A program made the position numbers and the translations under genes. Of a stretch of DNA of 64,000 nt, positions 15,001 to 27,000 are shown one piece after another. The stretch is taken from contig NZ_AP025463.1 of assembly GCF_024347335.1 (NCBI RefSeq), forward strand, positions 2,046,001 to 2,110,000, written 5' to 3'. The stretch comes from Vibrio celticus. Its GTDB lineage: Bacteria; Pseudomonadota; Gammaproteobacteria; Enterobacterales; Vibrionaceae. Positions within the stretch are counted from its first letter, which is position 1. Each line of letters starts with the position of its first letter. Below the pieces are notes generated by a model, which made no database searches, was not told where the DNA came from, and saw nothing but the letters and a program-made list of their open reading frames with translations.

Positions 15001-18000
15001 ACATCATCACTTTGGTTGGTAAACGAGATAGTCTCGGTTTGGCTCACCGCACTGCCGCTTGGTGTCGAGCCATCGACAAGCTGTGTTTCTGATAGCGTCA
15101 CGCTTGGTACGGATTCGATGGTTGGGATATCGCCGTCGGTAATGGTCAGAACAACCGTCGCGGTTTCAACGTCCACATCGCCATCACTGGATGTCACCAC
15201 AATCGACTTCACAATATCTTCGCTAACCGTGTGGTCTAGATTGCGGTTTGGTTCGAAGCGTACTTCACCTTCAAGAGTGATAAACAACTCACCTTCTGTG
15301 AAGCTAAATTGCTGCTCACCATTGTCAGTTTGATCCAATGTTCGAGTTTGACCATCATACGTAAATTGAGTGATCGTCGCGCCATCGGCACTTTGTTCTG
15401 GCATCACATCGATGGTACTGGTTGTGATTGTGCCGTCTGCAAGATTTGGCTCAGTGATATCTAACGTACTATCCTGCATGATTTGAACATCATCACCGAT
15501 GGTTACATTTAACTGAGAAACCAAAGAATCATCGCCATCGCTGTCTACTGCATAAACAGGCAGGTCAAAGCTCAAACTGTTATTCACCAGACCATCTTCG
15601 TGGTCAAGCGCTTCAAGTAGCGTGAAGGTGTATTGCCCTAGATTTGTATCCGAGAAGCTAATGGTAAAGACGTTGGTTTCAACATCCGACGCATCTTTCA
15701 CAAAACCGATGTAATCGCCAGCACTGTTAGGCTCTTCTTTTAGCTCAACCGCCAAGTTGTTTGATGTTAACGTACCTAGAGTATTGAACTCTGTTGGCTC
15801 GATACGGAAAGACTCAATATCGTCACTTTCATGAGTAAACTGAATCACTTTGGTGTCGCTGACCACAGAGTTAGATGGATCAGAGCCATCGGCTAGATTC
15901 GTTTCAGATAGTGAGATTGGAGGAATGACGTCAATGGTTGGCACATCGCCGTCCGTAATCGTAAGCGCCACTGTCGAGGTAAGAACGTCATTATCGCCAT
16001 CATTGGACGTCACCACGATGCTCTTAACGATATCGCCACCCGAGTGGTCTAAATCGCGGTTCGGCTCAAAGCGGACTTCCCCTTGAGTCGTGATAAACAG
16101 TGAGCCTTCGGTGAAAGTAAACTCTTGCTCGATCGCATCATTCGGGTCTAGAGAATAAGCGGTGCCGTCATAGGTAAATTGAGTCACGCTCGCACCATCG
16201 GCACTCGCGGATGGTAATACATCAAATACTGATGTCGTTGGCGTACCTGCAGCCAAATCGGCGACAGTAGGCTCTTCGATACTAAGCGAACCACTCACCA
16301 TCACTTGAACATCATCAGTAATCGTCACCGATAGCGGTGACATTAACGAATCGTCACCGTCGGTATCCACCGCGTAAACTGGTAGTTCAAACGTGAAGTC
16401 GTTATTGCCACGACCATCCTCGTGGTCGATATTCTCCAACAGCGTAAAGGTATATTGCCCCAGAGTCGCAGCGCTAAAGCTTAATGTGAAAATCTGTGTT
16501 TCTACATTAGAGGCACTAGTTGTAAAACCAACATAGTTACCTGAGCCTGCAGGGTCCTCTTTCAACTCAATTGGCAGGCCATCGGATTTCAATGAGTCAT
16601 CACTGTTGAACTCACTTAGCTCTAAACGGAATTTCTCAACATCATCGCTTTGATTCGTGAACGAGATGGTTTCTGTTTGACTCACTGCCCCAATGATTGG
16701 AGAAGAGCCATCTGCATGTCCCGCCTCTGCCAACGTAATACTCGGAACAGATTCTATGGTTGGGATATCACCATCAATAATCGTCAGTGTGACAGTGGCC
16801 GTTTCAACATCCACATCGCCATCGCTTGACGTGAAGACGAGAGATTTAACGATATCGCCACTCTCGTGGTCTAAATCACGGTTCGGCTCAAAACGCACGT
16901 TACCTTCAATGGTGACGAACACATCACCCTCAGTGAACGTAAATTTCTGCTCACCTGTGATTGTTGGATCTAGAGTTTGAGCCGTGCCACCGTCATAGGT
17001 GAACTGGGTAATCACTGCGCCATCGGCACTTTGCGCCGTCATTACATCAATGGTGTTGGTGGTCACCGTCCCGTCAGCTAAATTCGGCTCAGTGATATCT
17101 AACGTACCGTTCGCCATGATTTGGACGTCATCACCAATGGTCACCGACAGCGGAGACATCAATGAATCATCACCATCTGAATCCACTGCATAAACTGGCA
17201 AATCGAAGGTCAGTTCGTTGTTATCTAAGCCATCGGCATGGTCTAGCGCTTCAAGTAGTGTGAAGGTGTATTCGCCTAACGTAGTACCGGAGAAGCTCAA
17301 GGTAAAGACTGGTACTTCCGTACCAGCGTCATCAATGAAGCCGACATAGATGCCTGAGTCTACTGGGTCTTCTTTAAGCTCAACCGCAATGTTACTCGAC
17401 GTTAACGCTCCGCCGACATTGAACTCCGTCGGTTCGATTCGGAACTTCTCAACATCGTCACTTTGGTGAGTAAACGAGATAGTCTCGGTTTGGCTCACCG
17501 CACTGCCGCTTGGTGTCGAGCCATCAGAAAGTTGTGTTTCAGACAGAATCACACTTGGTACGGATTCGATGGTTGGAATATCGCCATCAGTAATGGTCAG
17601 TACAACCGTAGCCGTTTCAACATCTACATCGCCATCGCTAGATGTCACCACTATCGATTTGACGATGTCTTCGCTAACCGTGTGGTCTAGGTTGCGGTTT
17701 GGTTCGAAGCGTACGTCACCTTCAAGAGTGATAAACAACGAGCCTTCCGTGAAGATAAACTCTTGCTCGCCAGTATCGTTTTGGTCAAGCGTCAGTGGAG
17801 TCCCACCATCATAAGTGAACTCAGTAATGGTCGCGCCATCAGCACTCTGCTCTGGCATCACATCAATGGTAGTTGTGGTCACCAACCCTGCGGCCAGATC
17901 GGCGACAGTCGGCTCTTCGATATTCAGGATGCCATTGCTCATGCCTTGAACATCATCTTCGATGGTCACCGTCAGTGGCGACATCACTGAGTCATCACCG

Positions 18001-21000
18001 TCGCTGTCTACCGCGTACACCGGAAGATCAAAGCTCAAGGTGTTATTGTCGAGTCCATCTTCGTGGTCAAGCGCTTCAAGTAGCGTAAAGGTGTAACGCC
18101 CCAACACAACGTCATCAAAGTTGATGGTGAAAATTTCAACTTCTTGATTTAGTGCGTTAGTCGTAAAGCCCGTGTATTCCCCTGAGTCAGCCGGGAACTC
18201 GCGAAGTTCGACTTCCAAACCATTCGAAGTGAGAGTACCTAACGGATTAAATTCATCAGTCGCAATTCTGAAGTGGTCAACATCATCACTTTGTTCCGTG
18301 AATTGAATATCTTTCGTTTCACTGACTGGAGAGTTGCTTGTCGCAGAGCCATCACCAAGACTGGATTCCGACAGTGATACAGGCGGAATCACGTCAATGG
18401 TCGGAACATCACCATCGGTAATAGTCAGCGTCACTGTTGAGGTAAGAACGTCGTCATCACCATCACTCGATGTCACCACTATGCTCTTAACGATATCGCC
18501 AGCCGAGTGGTCTAAATCTCGGTTCGGCTCAAAGCGCACTTCCCCCTTGAGTAGTGATAAACAGTGAGCCTTCGGTGAAGGTAAACTCTTGCTCGGTCGC
18601 ATCATTCGGGTCTAGAGAGTAAGCGGTGCCGTCATAGGTAAAATTGAGTCACACTCGCGCCATCGGCACTCGCGGATGTTAATACATCGAAAACGGATGT
18701 CGTTAGCGTACCTGCAGCCAAATCCGCCACCGTAGGCTCTTCAATCGTCAGGTCGCCACTTGCCATCACTTGAACATCATCAGTAATCGTCACCGATAGC
18801 GGTGACATTAACGAGTCATCACCGTCGGTATCAACCGCGTAAACTGGTAGTTCAAACGTGAAGTCGTTATTGCCACGACCATCCTCGTGGTCGATATTCT
18901 CCAACAGCGTAAAGGTATATTGCCCCAGAGTCGCAGCGCTAAAGCTTAATGTGAAAATCTGTGTTTCTACATTAGAGGCACTAGTTGTAAAACCAACATA
19001 GTTACCTGAGCCTGCAGGATCTTCTTTCAGATCAATTGGCAGACCATCGGATTTCAATGAGTCATCACTATTAAACTCACTAGGCTCTAGGCGGAACTTC
19101 TCTACATCGTCGCTTTGATGAGTGAAAGTGATGGTTTCTGTTTGACTCACGGCCCCCATGATTGGTGACGAGCCATCCGCTAAATCTGCTTCAGAAAGCG
19201 CGATGCTTGGCACCGATTCAATGGTTGGGATATCACCATCAATAATCGTCAGTGTGACAGTGGCCGTTTCAACATCCACATCGCCATCGCTTGACGTGAA
19301 GACGAGAGATTTAACGATATCGCCACTCTCGTGGTCTAAATCACGGTTCGGTTCAAAGCGCACATTGCCTTCGATGGTGACGAACACATCACCCTCAGTG
19401 AACGTAAATTTCTGCTCACCTGTGATTGTTGGGTCTAAGGTTTGAGGCGTGCCACCGTCATAAATGAACTGGGTAATCACTGCGCCATCGGCACTTTGCG
19501 CCGTCATTACATCAATCGTATTGGTCGTCACCGTACCGTCAGCTAAATTCGGCTCGGTGATATCCAGCGTGCCGTTCGCCATGATTTGGACGTCATCACC
19601 AATGGTCACAGACAACGGAGACATCAAGGAATCATCACCATCAGAATCGACGGCATAGACTGGTAATTCAAACGTCAGATCATTATTGTCGAGACCATCT
19701 GCATGGTCTAATGCTTCAAGCAGTGTGAAGGTGTATTCACCTAACGTAGTACCGGAGAAGTTTAAGCTGAAGACAGGAACGTCCGTTCCACCGTCATCAA
19801 TAAAGCCGGTATAGATGCCTGAGTCTGCTGGGTCTTCTTTAAGCTCAACCGCAATGTTGTTCGACGTTAACGCACCACCCACATTGAACTCAGTTGGTTC
19901 GATTCGGAACTTCTCAACATCATCACTTTGGTTGGTAAACGAGATAGTCTCGGTTTGGCTCACCGCACTGCCGCTTGGTGTCGAGCCATCGACAAGCTGT
20001 GTTTCTGATAGCGTCACGCTTGGTACGGATTCGATGGTTGGGATATCGCCGTCGGTAATGGTCAGAACAACCGTCGCGGTTTCAACGTCCACATCGCCAT
20101 CACTGGATGTCACCACAATCGACTTCACAATATCTTCGCTAACCGTGTGGTCTAGATTGCGGTTTGGTTCGAAGCGTACTTCACCTTCAAGAGTGATAAA
20201 CAACTCACCTTCTGTGAAGCTAAATTGCTGCTCACCATTGTCAGTTTGATCCAATGTTCGAGTTTGACCATCATACGTAAATTGAGTGATCGTCGCGCCA
20301 TCGGCACTTTGTTCTGGCATCACATCGATGGTACTGGTTGTGATTGTGCCGTCTGCAAGATTTGGCTCAGTGATATCTAACGTACTATCCTGCATGATTT
20401 GAACATCATCACCGATGGTTACATTTAACTGAGAAACCAAAGAATCATCGCCATCGCTGTCTACTGCATAAACAGGCAGGTCAAAGCTCAAACTGTTATT
20501 CACCAGACCATCTTCGTGGTCAAGCGCTTCAAGTAGCGTGAAGGTGTATTGCCCTAGATTTGTATCCGAGAAGCTAATGGTAAAGACGTTGGTTTCAACA
20601 TCCGACGCATCTTTCACAAAACCGATGTAATCGCCAGCACTGTTAGGCTCTTCTTTTAGCTCAACCGCCAAGTTGTTTGATGTTAACGTACCTAGAGTAT
20701 TGAACTCTGTTGGCTCGATACGGAAAGACTCAATATCGTCACTTTCATGAGTAAACTGAATCACTTTGGTGTCGCTGACCACAGAGTTAGATGGATCAGA
20801 GCCATCGGCTAGATTCGTTTCAGATAGTGAGATTGGAGGAATGACGTCAATGGTTGGCACATCGCCGTCCGTAATCGTAAGCGCCACTGTCGAGGTAAGA
20901 ACGTCATTATCGCCATCATTGGACGTCACCACGATGCTCTTAACGATATCGCCACCCGAGTGGTCTAAATCGCGGTTCGGCTCAAAGCGGACTTCCCTTG

Positions 21001-24000
21001 AGTCGTGATAAACAGTGAGCCTTCGGTGAAAGTAAACTCTTGCTCGATCGCATCATTCGGGTCTAGAGAATAAGCGGTGCCGTCATAGGTAAATTGAGTC
21101 ACGCTCGCACCATCGGCACTCGCGGATGGTAATACATCAAATACTGATGTCGTTGGCGTACCTGCAGCCAAATCGGCGACAGTAGGCTCTTCGATACTAA
21201 GCGAACCACTCACCATCACTTGAACATCATCAGTAATCGTCACCGATAGCGGTGACATTAACGAATCGTCACCGTCGGTATCCACCGCGTAAACTGGTAG
21301 TTCAAACGTGAAGTCGTTATTGCGACCATCCTCGTGGTCGATATTCTCCAACAGCGTAAAGGTATATTGCCCCAGAGTCGCAGCGCTAAAGCTTAATGTG
21401 AAAATCTGTGTTTCTACATTAGAGGCACTAGTTGTAAAACCAACATAGTTACCTGAGCCTGCAGGGTCCTCTTTCAACTCAATTGGCAGGCCATCGGATT
21501 TCAATGAGTCATCACTGTTGAACTCACTTAGCTCTAAACGGAATTTCTCAACATCATCGCTTTGATTCGTGAACGAGATGGTTTCTGTTTGACTCACTGC
21601 CCCAATGATTGGAGAAGAGCCATCTGCATGTCCCGCCTCTGCCAACGTAATACTCGGAACAGATTCTATGGTTGGGATATCACCATCAATAATCGTCAGT
21701 GTGACAGTGGCCGTTTCAACATCCACATCGCCATCGCTTGACGTGAAGACGAGAGATTTAACGATATCGCCACTCTCGTGGTCTAAATCACGGTTCGGCT
21801 CAAAACGCACGTTACCTTCAATGGTGACGAACACATCACCCTCAGTGAACGTAAATTTCTGCTCACCTGTGATTGTTGGGTCTAAGGTTTGAGGCGTGCC
21901 ACCGTCATAAATGAACTGGGTAATCACTGCGCCATCGGCACTTTGCGCCGTCATTACATCAATCGTATTGGTCGTCACCGTACCGTCAGCTAAATTCGGC
22001 TCGGTAATATCCAGCGTACCGTTCGCCATGATTTGGACGTCGTCACCAATGGTCACCGACAACGGAGACATCAATGAATCATCACCATCTGAGTCCACCG
22101 CATAAACTGGTAAGTCGAAGGTCAATTCGTTGTTATCTAAGCCATCGGCATGGTCTAACGCCTCAAGCAACGTGAAGGTGTATTCACCCAACGTGGTACC
22201 GGAGAAGCTTAAGCTGAAGACAGGAACGTCCGTTCCAGCCTCATCAATAAAGCCGACATAAATGCCTGAGTCTGCTGGGTCTTCTTTGAGCTCGACAACA
22301 ATGTTATTCGACGTTAACGCACCACCCACATTGAACTCGGTCGGTTCGATTCGGAACTTCTCAACATCATCACTTTGGTTAGTAAACGAGATAGTCTCAG
22401 TTTGACTGACTGCATTGCCGCTTGGTGTCGAGCCATCAGCAAGCTGTGTTTCAGATAGAGTAACGCTTGGCACGGCATCGATGGTTGGGATATCACCATC
22501 GGTAATCGTCAGCGTAACCGTTGCTGTCACTGGATCGTTATCGAAGTCACTTGAAGTCACCACAATCGACTTCACGATGTCTTCGCTCGTTGTGTGGTCT
22601 AAATTACGATTTGGCTCAAAACGCACTTCACCTTGAAGAGTGATGAATAACTCTCCTTCCGTGAAGCTGAACTTTTGCTCGCCATTATCAGTTTGATCAA
22701 GTGTTCGAAGTTGACCATCGTAGGTGAACTGAGTGATTGTCGCGCCGTCAGCACTTTGCATTGGCATCACATCAATGGTATTGGTCGTTACAGCACCACC
22801 AGCCAAACCTGCAACATTCGGTTCAACGATATCTAATGTGCCGTTTTGCATGATTTGGACATCATCACCGATAGTCACATTGAGTTGAGACACCAGTGAA
22901 TCATCACCATCTTTATCAACAGCGTAAACCGGCAGGTCAAAGCTCAAACTGTTATTCACCAGACCATCAACGTGATCTAACGCTTCCAACAGTGTGAAGG
23001 TGTATTGACCGATATTGGTATCCGAAAAACTAATCGTGAACACGTTCGTTTCAACATTAGGCGCCGTCGTCACAAAGCCGATGTAGCCACCCGGTGTACT
23101 TGGGTCGACTTTCAACTCAACCGTCAGTCCATTCGATTTTAGAAGGCCGCCAATATTGAACTCAGTAGGTTCAATACGGAAACTCGTCACATCATCACTT
23201 TGGTTGGTGAAGGTAATCGTCTCAGTTTGACTGACCGCACTGCCGCTTGGAGCAGAGCCATCACTCAGGTTGGATTCAGATAGCGTAACACTTGGTACAT
23301 TATCAATGGTTGGAATATCGCCATCGGTAATGGTCAGCGTAACCGTTGAAGAAACAAGATCGTTATCAGAATCACTTGAGGTCACCACTATCGATTTAAC
23401 AATGTCTCCGCCTGTGTGGTCAAGATTGCGATTAGGCTCGAAACGCACGTCGCCTTGTAGGGTGATATACAGCGAACCCTCAGCAACATCAAACTTCTGT
23501 TCACCTGTATCGCTTTGGTCAAGTGTTAGTACCACTCCACCATCGTAGGTAAACTGAGTAATGGTCGTTCCATCAGCGCCTTCTTCATCGAGAACATTAA
23601 CCGTTGTCGTGGTCGGCGTGCCTGCCGCTAAATCCGCAACCGTTGGCTCTTCAATATTGAGTGAGCTATTGACCATCACTTGAACGTCATCGGTGATCGT
23701 CACCGCCAACGGAGACATCAGAGAATCGTCACCGTCGCTATCGACGGCGTAAACTGGCAAGTTGAATGTTAGGTCGTTATTGCCTTGAATCGGCGTGTGG
23801 TCAATCGCTTCGAGAAGCGTAAAGGTGTATTCACCCAAATTGGTACTGCTGAAATCAAGAGTGAAAACGGTAGTTTCAGTATTCGAAATATCAGTCGTGA
23901 AACCGATATAATTACCCGACCCCGCAGGTTCTTCTCTAATCTCAATCACCAGACCATCGGACGTGAGAGAATCGCCAACGTTAAATTCACTAGGCTCTAA

Positions 24001-27000
24001 ACGGAATTTCTCAACATCGTCACTTTGGTTGGTGAAAGTGATCGTCTCGGTTTGGCTTACGGCACTACCACTCGGGTTCGAACCATCACTCAGATTCGTT
24101 TCAGATAAGCTAACCGTTGGAATCACATCTATAGTTGGGATATCACCATCGGTGATCGTCAATGTAACCGTTGAAGTGACTGAATCTTTATCGAAGTCGC
24201 TTGAGGTCACCACAATCGACTTCACGATATCTTCGCTCGTGGTATGGTCGAGATCGCGGTTGGGCTCGAAACGCATTTCGCCTTCAAGGGTGATGAACAA
24301 GCTACCTTCTGCGAAGTTAAACTGCTGCTCGCCTGAAATACTTTGATCCAGTGTGTTTACAACACCGTCATAAGTGAACTGAGTGATAGTCGCGCCATCT
24401 GCACTTTGATCGGGCATCACGTCAATGGTGTTGGTTGTTACAGTACCGTCAGCAAGATTTGGTTCGATGATATCTAATGTGCCATCTTGCATGATTTGAA
24501 CATCATCACCGATAGTCACATTCAGTTGGGACACAACAGAATCATCGCCATCACTGTCTACCGCATACACCGGAAGATCAAAGCTCAGATCATTGTTCGC
24601 TAGGCCATCGGCATGGTCCAACGCTTCCAATAGAGTAAAGGTGTATTCACCAAGCGTGGTGGACGAGAAGCTAATCGTAAACACTGGGATTTCAGTGTTT
24701 GAACCATCAGTAATGAAACCAATGTAAGTACCTGGATTCGCCGAGTCTTCTTTTATCTCAACCACAAAGCCATTCGATTTTAGTGCGCCGCCGACATTGA
24801 ACTCTGTAGGCTCAATGCGGAAATTCGCCACGTCATCACTGCCAGAAGTAAAGGTGATAGTGTTGGTTGCACTTACTGCACTTCCAATTGGTGCAGAGCC
24901 ATCAGCTAGATTGGTTTCAGATAAAGTAACAGGTGGAATCAGATTGATTGCCGGGTTTTGACCATCGGTAATACTTAACTCAAGCGTTGATGTATCAGTG
25001 TCGCCATCACCGTCTTCGGCTAAGAATGAAAACTGTTTGATGAGCGTTTCGCTACTGGAATGATCGATATCACGAGCAACTTCAAAGCTGAAATCACCGT
25101 TTAGCGAGATAGTGACCACACCCTCAGTAAAACTGAAAGTTTGTGGAGCATCAGGCAGTAAGCTTTGATCTAATGAATAATCAACACCATCGTAGTTGAA
25201 TGATTGAATTGTCGAACCATCCGCGCCTTCGAAATTGAACAGGTTATACGAGACAACGGTATCGCCAGCTAAAGTCGGCTCAGTGACGGACTCAACTTTA
25301 TCAACAATATCAACGACATCATCTTTAACGTTGATAAGAATCTGGGCGGCTTCTGGTGTACTTGAACCACTAGATAATGCAGACCTATCGCCATCTGCAT
25401 CTACCGCATAAATAGGCAGTGCAAAGGTTAACTGTGCATCTTCAGCGCCTTGATGCGACAGTTCTTCATAGAGGTTAAATTCATAGTTACCCAAAGATGG
25501 GCTATCAATTTTTACATCAAAAACCGTAATTTTTGCGCCATTAATCTCGACATAGCCTTCGTACGTTCGCACACCATTGGTTTCATCAACCAGCTCAAGT
25601 AACACCACCTCACCGTTAGATATCAGTGTGCCAGCGGTATTAAACTCTGCAGGTTCAAGTTCATGATGATCGATAATGTCACTATCAAAAATTTCTGAGG
25701 TGACACTGCCACTTCCTGATACCGTTGCCGTCCCCTCTTGAGAACCGCCAACAATGCCAGCTTCATCAACATCAATACTGTCGACATTGGTAATGACTGG
25801 TTTATCACCATCAGAAATAGCGAGGTTGATGGTATTGGTTACGATATCTTGGTCAAAATCGGTAACCGTGATTGGCAAAGAGAAAGACAACGAATCAGTA
25901 CCAACTTGCTCTATTGGTCTCAATTGCTCAAATCGATAGGTGCCGTCAGTATCTAAGCTAACGGTTAAAATAACATCGCTACTACCTTGGATTGACAGTG
26001 TGATGGTACTTCCATCAGCAGACAAAGATGCAACGGTCGCCTGATTGTCACTGAGCACACCATCAAACTGAACGAGTGCACTTGGGTCGAAAACAACTGA
26101 CTGAAGATTATCACTACCAATATTTGAAAACGTGCCTTCAATTGCAGCACTGCTTGTTTCAACGTTACTGATATTCACACTTTCAGCAGACGGATCTACC
26201 CCGTCAAAGACGGTCACTTGCGCATTAATTGGTGTGACGAGCTGATTACCTGCGGTGTCTTGGCCTTGTATGTCAAAAGCGATGTTGATTTGGTCACCCG
26301 TAAAGGAAACCTGTCCGCCACCAATCGACGCAACATGATCTATCGGTTGGGAAACAGTTGTGGTCAGCGATAATTCAATGTCATTTCCAACACTAACAAC
26401 ATCGATGTCGATGCGTAATACTTCATCGGTGCCTTGAACACCAATGATAGAATTGGTCGCCGCATCATAAGTAAACGTAACGGGTTGACCACTTGAAGTA
26501 ATATCACTGTTTAGCTCTGTGAGTAGCGAAGCGAGAGACAGTGCTTCTGGAACAAAAGAATCAGGGGAGAGCGCTAAACTACCAGCAATAATCGTTTCGG
26601 TAGTTGTAATAGATTGGGGGTAGGTATTGCCAGAAATGGAGCCTTCGGTGAGCACTTCACTGATTGATTGACCTCCCGATGAACGGGTTATTGTTCTGAA
26701 CTCTTCTCGGTCTTCATCAACCGTTTGTTCTGCTAGACCTGCGGTCTCAAAAAATGTCGACGGATGAGTTTCGGTGTAGTTGTAGTCAATCGTCACAAAG
26801 CCAGCGTTTGCAGAACCTAATCCGCCACCCGCAGCCGTTGCTTCTAAGATTTGGGTCGGATCGGCACCACCTAAAATGGCTTCTTGGATAGCAGCAAATT
26901 CATCATCATCAAAATCTCCTGCATCGGCTTGCTGTAAGTCAAAATTAACTTCTCCAGCGATAGGAGCATCAGCCCACACTAAGTCTTGATCAACACAGCC

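Larger units (their letters stand above)
1..22285. repeat. Higher-order tandem repeat, ~4.91 kb unit, 4 full copies plus a partial one
   Basis: Position 1 aligns with 4913, 9823, 14732 and 19648, giving unit lengths of 4912, 4910, 4909 and 4916. The in-frame length appears to be 4911 (1,637 codons). The last, partial copy stays near-identical to about 22285 and then diverges. Each unit holds six ~819-bp modules in the fixed order A-B-C-D-E-F, read on the minus strand. Copies look nearly identical by eye, apart from a few patches of substitutions and the recurrent indels. The length per unit exceeds typical short reads and approaches many long reads, so copy number in the assembly is uncertain. 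Confidence 0.9.

Noticed and set aside
1..22285. CRISPR array or satellite interpretation of the repeats
   Set aside because: Units are long, contiguous, in coding frame and translate to a known repeat family; no spacers are present.
168..22636. Many plus-strand open frames in the repeat region (for example 168-602, 5080-5514, 9990-10424)
   Set aside because: They recur with the 4.9-kb period opposite the adhesin frame, show Ser/Thr/Val-rich shadow composition and lack ribosome sites.
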